A stretch of 64,000 nt of DNA from CAVRJC01 sp963721435. GTDB lineage: Bacteria; Actinomycetota; Acidimicrobiia; IMCC26256; DASPTH01. The notes beneath the pieces were generated by a model. The model saw only the letters and a list, made by a program, of their open reading frames with translations, searched no databases and was not told where the DNA came from. The position numbers were made by a program, and so were the translations under genes. This document shows positions 8,792-17,278 of this stretch, piece by piece. The DNA lies in contig CAVRJC010000008.1 in assembly GCA_963721435.1 (NCBI GenBank), positions 62,001 to 126,000 of the forward strand, given 5' to 3'. Each line of letters starts with the position of its first letter. Within the stretch, counting starts at the first letter, position 1.

Positions 8792-8807
8792 CGTGCCATC
8801 GGGCACG
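8792..8807. repeat. Small hairpin CGTGCC-ATCG-GGCACG
   Basis: Six-bp perfect stem with a four-base loop, 4 bp downstream of the 20-bp palindrome and 49 bp before the GNAT start codon. There is no T-run, so not a convincing terminator. Confidence 0.4.
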
Positions 8808-8855
8808 CGCGAAATACGCGTGCGACGCGTGGGCGTTTGTGGGCACCATCTCGCC

Positions 8856-9687
8856 ATGGGGGCGACCGTCGAGCTGACCGAAGACCCTGCCGAGGCGCTC
8901 GCGCGCGGGCGCGTTCCTCGCGACGCGTCCGGTCGAGCACAACCTGGTGCTCACGATCCTGCACGACCGGATCGCACGTCCCGAGCCCGGTCACTACTGG
9001 ATCGTGTCCGACGACGACGCAGTCCTCGGGGTCGCGCTGCAATCACCCACCTCTTTCTTCGCCACGATCACTCCGATGGATCGCGGCCATGTCACCGCAC
9101 TGGCTGAAGCGGTGGCGCTCGCAGCTCCAGGGCTTCCGGGCATCAACGGAGAAGCTGGGACGACCGCGGCGTTCGCAGGCCATTGGGCCGAGATCCGCCG
9201 CACACCGGTGACTCCCGACATCGGCCAACGTCTCTACCGACTCGGCGAGCTTCGGGTGCCAGACGACGTCCCCGGACGGGCGCGACCCGCGACGGTCGAC
9301 GACCACACGCTCGCGGTCTCGTGGGCGCACGGTTTCCACGCCGACACCGGTGAGCCACCCTTGCTCGATCCCGATTCCCACATGCGGGCGCGTGTTGCCG
9401 AGGGCCGATTGTGGATCTGGGACGACGACGGACCTCGGGCGATGGCCGGCTTCATGCGCACGGTCTGCGGCATCGCTCGCATCGGCCCGGTGTACACACC
9501 GTCGGAGCACCGGCGGCGCGGCTACGCGGCTGCGTGTACGGCCGCGGTGTCACAGCACGTCCTGGACCATCACGCCGAAGGGTGCGTGCTGTACACCGCG
9601 CTCGCGAACCCCACGTCGAACGCGATCTACCGCCGTCTCGGCTACGAAGCCGTCGCCGAGACGCTGCGCTACAAGTTCGGGAGCTGA
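8856..9687 (+). CDS. GNAT-family N-acetyltransferase (frameshifted near start)
   Basis: About 276 residues. The C-terminal half is a clear GNAT domain: RIGPVYTPSEHRRRGYAAACTAAV is the acetyl-CoA-binding segment, and YTALANPTSNAIYRRLGYEAV is the usual motif B. The N-terminal half is a degenerate partner domain. The start ATG at 8856 gives GATVELTEDPAEALAR, then the frame breaks at about 8905-8912 and continues as AFLATRPVEHNLVLTILHDR. Substrate unknown. Its stop abuts the stop of the convergent gene with no spacer. Confidence 0.82.
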
Positions 9688-10512
9688 CTAGCGGAGCTCG
9701 TCGACGTACTTCTCGGTGCCGGGGATCGTCGGGATGAACGGCGCCACGAACTCGACCTTGCCCAGGCCCGAGGCCGCGACCGCGTCACCCTCGCCCACGA
9801 ACGAGCCGTCCCACACCGTGCGGGGGTCGTCGTCGGTGAACCAGAGCAACGTGAGCCGCTGGTCGATACCCGGAAGGTCGGCGACGAACGCCTGCTTGTC
9901 GTCCGGCAACGGGATGGGCTTGAAGACCACGCACATCGCGACGCCTGATCCCTCGAGCACCGCGGGGATGTGCTCGTCGCGCAGCCACGCCCAAAGCCTG
10001 TCGCGCTCGACATCGGGCAACGCGTCGACGACTTCGACGACGAGGCCGCCGTAGGGGTAGTCGAGCGACTGGTAGTCGCGCGGCCCGTCCTTGTCGCGGT
10101 ACACCGGCCCGACGTACTCCTGGAACGCGGTGAAGATGTGCGTGCGGTCCATGTAGACACGGCCGTCGGGGCCGAGACGCTGGTTGGTCGCGACCGTCCA
10201 GCGGAGATGGTCCTCGTAACGGCCGGCCGTGATCCAGTAGAGCGAGATGTAGCAACCGGCGGTGACGGGCTGCGCGATCGCCGACTCCTCCGGGTAGCGC
10301 ATGAGCTGCAGCTCGCGGGTGGCCACCCACCGGCGACCGCCGAACATCCACGGCATCGCCATCGCGCCCGAGTAGAAGTGATCGTCTTCGTACCAGCGGT
10401 TGTACGCGTGCTCGTGACCGACGTGCGGCTCCACCATCGTGATCAGCGCCGAGCCGATCGCGGTGTCGTAGGGGCCCTCTTTCGGCAGGATCGAGTACTG
10501 GCTTTCGGTCAT
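9688..10512 (-). CDS. Conserved protein with two EthD-like alpha/beta-barrel repeats
   Basis: 274 residues, not a family I can name. Two segments share the pattern of dimeric alpha/beta-barrel (EthD/ABM-like) proteins: HEHAYNRWYEDDHFYSGAM near residue 25 and WAWLRDEHIPAVLEGSGVAM near 180. This suggests two half-barrels in one chain, a fold that binds small hydrophobic ligands or cleaves quinones. The ATG at 10510-10512 overlaps the stop of the upstream SnoaL-like gene (ATGA), so the three genes down to 9688 are coupled. Confidence 0.6.
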   Translation of the reverse strand: MTESQYSILPKEGPYDTAIGSALITMVEPHVGHEHAYNRWYEDDHFYSGAMAMPWMFGGRRWVATRELQLMRYPEESAIAQPVTAGCYISLYWITAGRYEDHLRWTVATNQRLGPDGRVYMDRTHIFTAFQEYVGPVYRDKDGPRDYQSLDYPYGGLVVEVVDALPDVERDRLWAWLRDEHIPAVLEGSGVAMCVVFKPIPLPDDKQAFVADLPGIDQRLTLLWFTDDDPRTVWDGSFVGEGDAVAASGLGKVEFVAPFIPTIPGTEKYVDELR

Positions 10513-11114
10513 GGGTCCTCCCGGAGTGGTGCGAGCAGTTCCCGCAGCTCGCGCGGTTTGGTGATCGGGCTGACGTCGTCGCGACCCAGCCACGTGGGGT
10601 TCGCCTCGCCCTCGAAGCGTGCCCACGCGGGGCCATCGGGCCAGTGCCTACGACTCAACTTCGTGCGAAGGTCGGGGTGCATCTTGCGACACGCGGCGGC
10701 GTAGCCCTCGGCGGTCTCGCGCGCGCCTCGCACGTCCCAGTAGTCCTCTTCGTACGACCACGCACCGTCGCCCGCGTACTCGGCAACCGAGAGCCCGGCG
10801 AAGTCGAAGCAGGGCGGGCCGTCGGGATCGGGGTTGTCGCGGCGGTTCTGCATCCGCCAGACGACGCGGTCGCCGTCGACCATGTACCACTCGAGCACCG
10901 TATAGATCTCCGGCACTCCCGACATCACCGGATCGATCCAGGCACGGATCTCGTCCCGACCGTGCAGCTCGCCCCAGAAGTGCTCGACGTAGCGCGCGTC
11001 ATCCGTGAACAAGTCGGCCCAACCGGTCCAGTCTTCGACGACGCAACCGAGCCGGTAGAAGTGTTGGAACGCGTCGTCGACTTCGTCGCGCGTGAACCGC
11101 GCCGGTGCCGGCAC
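10509..11114 (-). CDS. SnoaL-like/NTF2-fold protein
   Basis: 201 residues from the GTG at 11112-11114, which lies two bases past the stop of the upstream gene. The pattern FQHFYRLGCVVEDWTGWADLFTDDARYVEH followed by GRDEIRAWIDPVM and VWRMQNRRDNPD is typical of SnoaL/ketosteroid-isomerase-fold proteins. The chain is longer than the usual 130-150 residues, with an extra C-terminal region (HPDLRTKLSRRHWPDGPAWA). Probably acts on a small hydrophobic metabolite together with its two operon partners. Confidence 0.72.
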   Translation of the reverse strand: MPAPARFTRDEVDDAFQHFYRLGCVVEDWTGWADLFTDDARYVEHFWGELHGRDEIRAWIDPVMSGVPEIYTVLEWYMVDGDRVVWRMQNRRDNPDPDGPPCFDFAGLSVAEYAGDGAWSYEEDYWDVRGARETAEGYAAACRKMHPDLRTKLSRRHWPDGPAWARFEGEANPTWLGRDDVSPITKPRELRELLAPLREDP

Positions 11115-11116
11115 TG

Positions 11117-11563
11117 CTAGAGCTCGAACAGCAGGTGCTGACTGAGGTCGCCGACGAGGTCGATGTACATGTGCCGCTTCGAGAAGCGCCAAACGCCGTC
11201 GACCCGTTCGAACTCGTCACGGTATCGACCCGAGATCACGGGCTGGAGCGCCAGCGACCCGGCCACCGCCTGCATCACCGTGTAGTAGGCCTTCGCGGTC
11301 GCGGTGTCGTTCGCCTCGTCGAGATCGATGATGACGTTCGTGGTGACGTGCTTGGTCTTGGGCGTACCCGTGTCGGGATACAGCCGAGTGGACGCGGTGT
11401 ACATCGCCTCGACGTTGTCGGCGCCCTGGATCGGGTCGTCCATCGCCTCGGCCGTGATCACCGCGTGCTCGAACAGCTGGGCGAGACCGGCGTAGTCGCC
11501 GGCGTCGATCCGATCGGCGTACGTGTAGATCAGGTTCTTGATGGCTTGATACGAGTTGTCCAC
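11117..11563 (-). CDS. SnoaL-like/NTF2-fold protein
   Basis: 148 residues with N-terminal IKNLIYTYADRIDAGDYAGLAQLF, central KTKHVTTNVIIDLDEANDTATAKAYY and C-terminal RFSKRHMYIDLVGDL, a standard nuclear-transport-factor-2-like cone fold used for isomerase, dehydratase and cyclase reactions. First gene of a three-gene coupled unit. Start is GTG 11563, with TAGCTT seven bases upstream and no Shine-Dalgarno. Confidence 0.8.
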   Translation of the reverse strand: MDNSYQAIKNLIYTYADRIDAGDYAGLAQLFEHAVITAEAMDDPIQGADNVEAMYTASTRLYPDTGTPKTKHVTTNVIIDLDEANDTATAKAYYTVMQAVAGSLALQPVISGRYRDEFERVDGVWRFSKRHMYIDLVGDLSQHLLFEL

Positions 11564-11570
11564 GCCGCGA

Positions 11571-11576
11571 AAGCTA
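11571..11576 (-). promoter_or_regulatory. -10 hexamer, leaderless type, for the SnoaL operon
   Basis: TAGCTT on the minus strand, 7 nt before GTG 11563. Confidence 0.45.
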
Positions 11577-11578
11577 GC

Positions 11579-12439
11579 TCAGGCACCAGGTTGTGCGTTC
11601 TCCCGCTGCCACTTGGCCAGTCGGCGGACCAGCACGATCATCAGGATCGCCGACGTGGCGAGGAGAATGCTCCCTGCGATGCCGAAGCCGTCTCGGACCT
11701 TGATCTGGTCGAAGGTGGGATTGTCATACGGGTCGAACTGGGTCGCGGAGTACCCAACCACGAACAGCAGCCACCAACCCCACAGCAACCCAACCGAAGC
11801 TCGCGTCCGACTGCCGGAGACGACCTCGGGGTCACTGCGACGCCAGGTCTCGAGCACCACGAGGAATGGGATGACGAAGTTCGCCAGCGGGATGAACCAA
11901 CCGCCGATCGCCCAACCCGGAGTCCACTTCTCCTTCACGGTGTTCCAGAGCTCGGCGTTCTTCACGGCGCGGAACAAGAAGATGATGAACAGCACGAAGA
12001 CCGCGATGTTGAACGCCGACATGATGTTCGACATGGCCTTCACCGCGTCGTCACCGTCGTTCACGTCCTGGAGCGCGGCGAAGCTACCGCCTCGGAAGCG
12101 GTCGATCGCGTCGAGTCGGTACCCGAGCGCAATTGCAGCGCCGACGGCCGACACCGCCACTCCGATGAGCACCCACATCAACGCGGTGCTCAGGCCCTGG
12201 ACCGAGCGGAACTGCGCGACTCCCGGTCCTGCTTGCTGGGCCGGAGCCCACGTCGTCCGGGGCGGAGGTGGCATGCCCGGTGGCGGTGCGTCGGGTGGTG
12301 CCGGGAGCGCGGTCAAGACGGCCTCGGCGTCGAGCCGGGACCTGCCGTCGTCGGCAGCCCATTGCGACCACTCGGTGCCGTCGAAGTACCGCACCTGCGC
12401 GCGACCCAGCGGATCCGGATACCAGCCTGCGCCTGCCAT
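11579..12439 (-). CDS. DUF2510/DUF4328 membrane protein
   Basis: 286 residues. N-terminal DUF2510 motif (GWYPDPLGR, RYFDGTEWSQW), a Pro/Ala linker to about 75, then a membrane domain with helices near 85-105, 140-165, 185-205, 225-245 and 255-275. EKWTPGWAIGGWFIPLANFVIPFLVVLETWRRSDPE matches DUF4328. The ATG has a strong GGAGGGGG eight bases upstream, so unlike its neighbours it uses a conventional leader. Function unknown. Confidence 0.8.
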   Translation of the reverse strand: MAGAGWYPDPLGRAQVRYFDGTEWSQWAADDGRSRLDAEAVLTALPAPPDAPPPGMPPPPRTTWAPAQQAGPGVAQFRSVQGLSTALMWVLIGVAVSAVGAAIALGYRLDAIDRFRGGSFAALQDVNDGDDAVKAMSNIMSAFNIAVFVLFIIFLFRAVKNAELWNTVKEKWTPGWAIGGWFIPLANFVIPFLVVLETWRRSDPEVVSGSRTRASVGLLWGWWLLFVVGYSATQFDPYDNPTFDQIKVRDGFGIAGSILLATSAILMIVLVRRLAKWQRENAQPGA

Positions 12440-12487
12440 CGAATCCCCCTCCTCGGTGCCGACAGAACAATACGAGGTGCGACCCGG

Positions 12488-13414
12488 TCAGAAAGGGAGC
12501 ACCTCGTTGGCGCTGCGCAGCACGTCGAGCGAGCGGTTCCAGCATTCCTCCTCGTCGGCGCTCATCGGCGGCCACAGCGGCGCGCTCGCGCCGTCGGGGC
12601 CGAGCGCGCACGGGAGGCTCGCGCACACGTCGTCGCCGACGCGCACCGACACCGGGATGATGGTGCCCGACTCCCGTCCGATGCACCGGATGAGTCCGCT
12701 CACCGCGAGGCCGATGCCGTGGCGGGTGGAGCCCTTCAGCTCACGCACGCGGTAAGCGGAGCTCCTGACTTCCTGCTCGACTGCGGTACACCACTCGGCA
12801 CCGACATCCAGACCACGCTGGCTCGCATACGAGTGCAACGGGAGCGCGCCGATGGTGACCGCGTCGAACAGGAACACCGCGGAGTCGCCGTGCTCACCGA
12901 CGACCCACGCATGCACGCTGCGCGGGTGAACGCCGCATTCCTGCGCGATGCGCTCGGTGAACCGCAACGTGTCGAGCGACGTCCCGGATCCCATGACCGA
13001 CACCGGCTGCCCGACCCAGCGACGAGTCAGGTACTCGGTGAGCACGTCGAGCGGGTTGCTCACCACGATGACGATGCGGGGCAGTCCACCGCGCTCGATG
13101 GCCTCGGCGGTGGACGCCATGACCGCGATGTTGTGCTCGAGCGTGTCGAGCCGTGACTCACCGGGCTTGGTGTGGTGCCCGACGGTGACGACCAGCACGT
13201 CTTCGGGCTCGATGGAGTCGATGCCGAGCCCGCGGATCTCGGCGTTGGGGAGCAGCGGGAGCGCGTGCAGGTAGTCGAGGGCTTCACCCTCGGCCCGTTC
13301 CGCGGTGCGGTCGTAGATGGTCAGGCGACCGACGAGCCCCTGCTGGATCAGCGCGCCCGCCGTCGCGATGCCGACACCGCCCGCTCCCAAGATGCCGACC
13401 CGCAGCCCAGCCAT
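12488..13414 (-). CDS. Lactate/malate dehydrogenase family protein
   Basis: 308 residues, NAD-dependent L-2-hydroxyacid dehydrogenase fold. GAGGVGIATAG binds NAD, VVSNPLDVLT is conserved, GSGTSLDTLRF and VVGEHGDSAVF carry the catalytic Asp and His, and an Arg of the substrate loop is kept (GESRLD). The loop residue that decides substrate (Gln in lactate, Arg in malate dehydrogenase, in the PQ/PR-KPG motif) is replaced: the sequence reads GHHTKPGES. The true substrate is therefore open. Start ATG 13414 with TAGGCT six bases upstream. Confidence 0.85.
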   Translation of the reverse strand: MAGLRVGILGAGGVGIATAGALIQQGLVGRLTIYDRTAERAEGEALDYLHALPLLPNAEIRGLGIDSIEPEDVLVVTVGHHTKPGESRLDTLEHNIAVMASTAEAIERGGLPRIVIVVSNPLDVLTEYLTRRWVGQPVSVMGSGTSLDTLRFTERIAQECGVHPRSVHAWVVGEHGDSAVFLFDAVTIGALPLHSYASQRGLDVGAEWCTAVEQEVRSSAYRVRELKGSTRHGIGLAVSGLIRCIGRESGTIIPVSVRVGDDVCASLPCALGPDGASAPLWPPMSADEEECWNRSLDVLRSANEVLPF

Positions 13415-13420
13415 CCGGCG

Positions 13421-13426
13421 AGCCTA
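13421..13426 (-). promoter_or_regulatory. -10 hexamer, leaderless type, for the dehydrogenase
   Basis: TAGGCT, 6 nt before ATG 13414; identical hexamer to that of the serine hydrolase. Confidence 0.5.
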
Positions 13427-13470
13427 TTGCGCCGCGCCCGCAGCACATGCGCCGTGCGGCCCGATACCGG

Positions 13471-13476
13471 TACGCT
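13471..13476 (+). promoter_or_regulatory. Candidate -10 hexamer for the GYD gene
   Basis: TACGCT, 45 nt before ATG 13522. Here a leader with a Shine-Dalgarno is expected. Confidence 0.3.
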
Positions 13477-13521
13477 CCTGCCGCGCGACGCCGTCGCACG
13501 ACGCACACAGCGGGAGGCAAC

Positions 13522-13842
13522 ATGCCCAGGTACATGATCGCTGCCAGCTACACCGCGCAAGGCGAGCAGGGACTCCTCAGCAAGGGCGGCAGTGCGCGCC
13601 GCACTTCCGTCACCGAGATGGTCGAGAAGCTCGGCGGCACGGTCGAGACGTTCGACTTCGCGTTCGGGAAGGACGACGTGTACACCGTGGTCGACCTCCC
13701 CGACAACGTCACTGCCGCCGCCATCGGCCTCGCGGTCGGCGCGAGCGGGCTCACCACCCTCCGGACGATCGTGCTGCTCACCCCCGAGGAGATCGACGCC
13801 GCCGCGCAGAAGCACGCCGACTACCACGGCCCCGGCGAGTAG
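13522..13842 (+). CDS. GYD-domain protein
   Basis: 106 residues matching the small GYD family (YMIAASYTAQGEQGLL near the start, FGKDDVYTVVDLPDNVTAAAIGLAV in the middle). Family proteins are ferredoxin-like dimers with no assigned enzymatic role. The ATG is preceded by GGGAGG with a four-base spacer, the clearest Shine-Dalgarno in this region, so the longer in-frame upstream codons are ignored. Confidence 0.85.
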   Translation: MPRYMIAASYTAQGEQGLLSKGGSARRTSVTEMVEKLGGTVETFDFAFGKDDVYTVVDLPDNVTAAAIGLAVGASGLTTLRTIVLLTPEEIDAAAQKHADYHGPGE

Positions 13843-13858
13843 TCGCGCGAGCCGACCG

Positions 13859-13960
13859 TTGCCCGTAGTACCGTCGTACGACCCGCCGCGCATCGAGCGG
13901 CGCATCTCGCTCGACGACCCGCTCATCGGCGGGCCCACGGCATCCGGCTTCCCTGGGTGA
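13859..13960 (+). CDS. Possible 33-residue small protein
   Basis: A TTG-initiated frame directly after the GYD gene with strongly coding-like third positions (nearly all G or C) and an orderly sequence (RIERRISLDDPLIGG). It has no homologue I recognise and no Shine-Dalgarno; it ends 2 bp before tRNA(CAU). It may be chance in high-GC DNA. Confidence 0.2.
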   Translation: MPVVPSYDPPRIERRISLDDPLIGGPTASGFPG

Positions 13961-13961
13961 G

Positions 13962-14034
13962 TGGGGCCGGAAGGGATCGAACCTTCGACCGAGGGATTAT
14001 GAGTCCCCTGCTCTGACCACTGAGCTACGGCCCC
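13962..14034 (-). tRNA. tRNA with CAT anticodon (elongator Met or Ile2)
   Basis: Acceptor GGGGCCG/CGGCCCC, discriminator A, anticodon loop CTCATAA, T-arm GAAGG-TTCGATC-CCTTC. The short D-loop (AGTGGTC) and the GGGGACTCATAATCCCT arm followed by CGGTC resemble the E. coli lysidine-modified tRNA-Ile2 more than a typical elongator tRNA-Met, so the amino acid is left open. The initiator type is excluded by the paired first acceptor base pair. CCA not encoded. Confidence 0.9.
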
Positions 14035-14093
14035 GACGGCGGCAAGACTAGAGAAGCAGCTCCCAGAAGCGTGACGATTGGCCACGCGCCGGA

Positions 14094-15398
14094 TCAGGGC
14101 TCTTCGAGGTAGTCGCGCAGGCGCTGGGATCGCGTGGGGTGTCGCAGCTTGGCGAGCGTCTTCGACTCGATCTGACGGATGCGCTCGCGGGTGACGCCGA
14201 ACTCGCGTCCGACCTCTTCGAGCGTGCGCACCTGACCGTCGTCGAGGCCGAAGCGCAGGCGCACGACCGCGCGCTCACGGTCGTTGAGCTCCTCGAGCGC
14301 TTCTTCGATCGCCTCGGTGAGCAGCGCGCGCGCCGCCGCGGTGGCGGGCGCGATCGCCGACGGGTCTTCGACGAAATCGCCGAGCGAGCTGTCGTCTTCC
14401 TCGCCGACGGGCGTCTCGAGCGACACCGGCTCGAGCGAGATGCGCTGGATGTCGCGCACGCGGTCGGGTGTGAGCTCGACCTTCTCGGCAACTTCTTCGA
14501 CCGTGGGCTCGCGCCCGAGCTCCTGCAGCATCGAGCGCTGGACGCGCAGCACCTTGTTCATGGTCTCGACCATGTGCACCGGGATGCGGATCGTGCGGGC
14601 CTGGTCGGCGATGGCGCGCGTGATGGCTTGCCGGATCCACCACGTGGCGTACGTGGAGAACTTGAACCCCTTCGTGTAGTCGAACTTCTCGACCGCGCGG
14701 ATCAGGCCGAGGTTGCCTTCCTGCACGAGGTCGAGCAACGCCATCCCACGACCGACATAACGCTTCGCGATCGACACCACAAGACGGAGGTTCGCCTCGG
14801 TGAGCTGGCGCTTGGCCATGTCGCCGTCGGTGGCGACAGCTTCGAGGCTCGTGTGTTGGTCCTCGCTCAGGAACGGTTGGCTCTCCAACCGCTCGGTCGC
14901 GTGCACGCCGGCTTCGATGCGCTGCGCGAGCGTGACCTCCTGCTCGCCGGTGAGCAGCGGGACCTTGCCGATCTCCTTGAGGTACATCCGGACCGGGTCG
15001 AAGCTTGCGCCTTCGGAGCGTTCCGGGCGCGGGCGGACATGACGAATGGCTGCATCGGGCACGGCACCGGGACGCGCCGGCGCGGCGGACCCGTTGCTCT
15101 CGGGCAAGCGTCGCGGCTCCGGGGCACTCGGTTCGTGCGTGTCGACGCGACCGGCGCGACGCGCGTCTTCGCGTTGCAGCTCCTCGGCGATCTCGTCGAC
15201 GACGGTGACACCCCGCGCGCGAATCGTCTCGTAGATCTCGGCGAGCTCGGCGGTCTCGGGCTCGAGGTCGGGGAACGCGGCGAAGATCTCACCGCTCGTG
15301 ACGAAGCCGCGCTCGGTCACACCCGCGAGGAGCTCGTCGATGTGGCTCGTCGCCGGTTCGGGCTCGGAGGCTGCTGCGCCGGGGTGACTCTGCGTCAT
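14094..15398 (-). CDS. rpoD: Principal sigma factor RpoD/SigA
   Basis: 434 residues. Region 1.1-like N-terminus (ITS-type helix near 20-80), an acidic/Pro linker, then region 1.2 (DPVRMYLKEIGKVPLLT), region 2 (NLRLVVSIAKRYVGRGM, LDLVQEGNLGLIRAVEKFDY, FSTYATWWIRQAITRAI), region 3 and region 4 (RTLEEVGREFGVTRERIRQIESKTLAKLRHP). The ATG at 15398 has TGAGGA just upstream; an in-frame TTG at 15410 is less likely. The upstream dnaG frame ends at 15411, so the two are coupled. Confidence 0.96.
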   Translation of the reverse strand: MTQSHPGAAASEPEPATSHIDELLAGVTERGFVTSGEIFAAFPDLEPETAELAEIYETIRARGVTVVDEIAEELQREDARRAGRVDTHEPSAPEPRRLPESNGSAAPARPGAVPDAAIRHVRPRPERSEGASFDPVRMYLKEIGKVPLLTGEQEVTLAQRIEAGVHATERLESQPFLSEDQHTSLEAVATDGDMAKRQLTEANLRLVVSIAKRYVGRGMALLDLVQEGNLGLIRAVEKFDYTKGFKFSTYATWWIRQAITRAIADQARTIRIPVHMVETMNKVLRVQRSMLQELGREPTVEEVAEKVELTPDRVRDIQRISLEPVSLETPVGEEDDSSLGDFVEDPSAIAPATAAARALLTEAIEEALEELNDRERAVVRLRFGLDDGQVRTLEEVGREFGVTRERIRQIESKTLAKLRHPTRSQRLRDYLEEP

Positions 15399-15410
15399 GT
15401 TCCTCACCAA

Positions 15411-17233
15411 TCACACGGCGTTGGCGCCCCGTGATTCAACAGCTACCCACCCTAGCAACTGAATCGCGTTGTGTTGCACCGCCTCCCAGTCGCCCGCAGC
15501 GCGGCTGTCGGCAAGCGCGTCGAGCAGCACCTTGAGATCGCTTGCACGCGGATTGTCGGCGCGTACGTAACTTCGCGAGCACCCGCTCGGCGGGCGGTAC
15601 GACCGCGTTCACCATCAGTCGCGCGCGCAACGTCTCAGGCTCGTCGTCGACGATGACGTCTTCGACCGCGAGCCGTTCGAGCAGCATCTGCACTTGGCCT
15701 TCGCTCGCCGCGAGCGCGTCGTGGATGTTCGACGCTTCGATGTGCTCGAACGCCGCACGCGCGATCGGATCGGTGAAGAGGTAGGGCTCGAGCCAGTCGA
15801 CGACGAGCTCGGGCTCGTGGATCGCCCAGCGCAACAGGTCGGTCTCGCGGCGGTCGATGCGCCGCGGCGGCTCGGCCGGCTCCATCCGCTCATCGGATGG
15901 CGGGCGCTCGTGCGACTGCGGACGCGGACGGGGCTGCTGGGGGCGCGGTCGGGCGGCGGCTTTGCTCACGGCCTCGCGCATGCGGTCGGCGTCGATGTCG
16001 AGGCCGCCGGCGAGCTTCATCACGTACTGGTCACGCACGAGGTCGCTGGGGTGCTCGGCGACGATCGCAGCGGCGGTCTCACCCGCGCGCGCTCTCCCCT
16101 CCAGGCTTGCCAGGTCCGCGCTCGCCAGCACCCGATCGAGCCGGAACTGCAGGAACGGCGCCGCCCGCTCGACGGCGGCCAGGAGCTGCTGCGGGTCGTC
16201 GTGCCACACGTCGGCCGGGTCACGGCCGGCCGGGAGGTCGGCAACCTCCAGCTGGATCTCGAACTGCTGCTCCCAGCCGTACCACTTCTCCGCCGCGCCC
16301 TGGCCCGCGGCGTCGCCGTCGTACGCGAGCACGACCTTGCGCGCGAGGTTCTTCAGGATCTGGAAGTGCTCGTCGGCGAGCGCGGTGCCACACGTGGCCA
16401 CTGCGTTCGGCGCACCGGCGAGCGCGAACGCCATGACGTCGGTGTAGCCCTCGCAGATGATCACCTCGCCGCGTGCGACGATCTCGCTCTTCGCCCAGTT
16501 GAGGCCGTACAACAGCCGGCTCTTCTGGTAGATCGGCGTCTCGGGCGAGTTCTTGTACTTCGGGCCGTCGCCATCGAGCGCGCGGCCGCCGAAGCCGACG
16601 GCCTCGCCGCGGCTGTCGTAGATCGGGAACAGCAGACGCGCGCGGAACTGGTCCTGCAACTTGTTCACCTTGTTCACGAACGCGAGCCCGGCGCCGACGA
16701 TGTCGTCGCGCGCGAACTTCTGCTGCTGCAGGTGCACACTGAGGCGATCCCACGCGTCCGGCGCCCACCCGAGCTTGAACTGCCGCGCGTGATCGCCGTC
16801 GAACCCGCGCGACCGGAGGTAACTGCGCGCCTTGCCGCCTTCCGCCGAGTCGAGCAGCAGGTGGTGGTAAAAGTCGACTGCTGCGGTGACGGCCTCGACG
16901 AGCCGCCCACGCCGCGAGCGGTCCTTGGCGATGGCCTTGTCGTCGTAGCGGAGCGTGATCCCCGCGTGCGGCGAGCCGTTCGACGGCTTCGACGAAGTCG
17001 AGGTGCTCGACTTCGCGCACGAACGAGATCGCGTCACCGTTCGCCTGGCAGCCGAAGCAGTAGTAGCGCCCCATGTCCGGGTTGATGTTGAACGACGCGG
17101 ACTTCTCGGCGTGGAACGGGCACAGCCCGAGGTAGCGCGCACCGACACGCTTCAGCGCGAGGTGCTCACTCGCGAGGGCGACGAGGTCGGTCGAGTCCCG
17201 GACCCGAGCAACGTCCTCGTCGAGGATTCCCAT
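15411..17233 (-). CDS. dnaG: DNA primase DnaG (two frameshifts)
   Basis: Makes RNA primers at the replication fork; about 606 residues after joining three frames. Zinc-binding CHC2 domain: CPFHAEKSASF and CFGCQANG near 38-65. TOPRIM domain: VIICEGYTDVMAF near 250 and YDGDAAGQ near 300. The C-terminal DnaB-binding region follows a Pro/Arg/Gln linker. Break 1, about 16963-16968: ERLAA then AGITLRYDDKAIA, next to a four-base C/G run. Break 2, about 15565-15575: VLAKLR then RADNPRASDLKVLLDAL, running to TGA at 15411. Start ATG 17233 with TAATCT six bases upstream. Both breaks are most likely assembly indels, since the gene is essential. Confidence 0.9.
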
Positions 17234-17239
17234 GACCGG

Positions 17240-17245
17240 AGATTA
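17240..17245 (-). promoter_or_regulatory. -10 hexamer, leaderless type, for dnaG-rpoD
   Basis: TAATCT, 6 nt before ATG 17233; no Shine-Dalgarno in between. Confidence 0.45.
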
Positions 17246-17278
17246 GGACTGCGGCACGGCGTTTGGGCGGGGCGACGG

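Noticed and set aside
11105..13156. 683-residue plus-strand open frame
   Set aside because: Spans antisense to three recognisable minus-strand genes and has no family pattern.
15411..17233. dnaG as a pseudogene
   Set aside because: All domains are intact on both sides of each break and the gene is essential; sequence error is far more likely.
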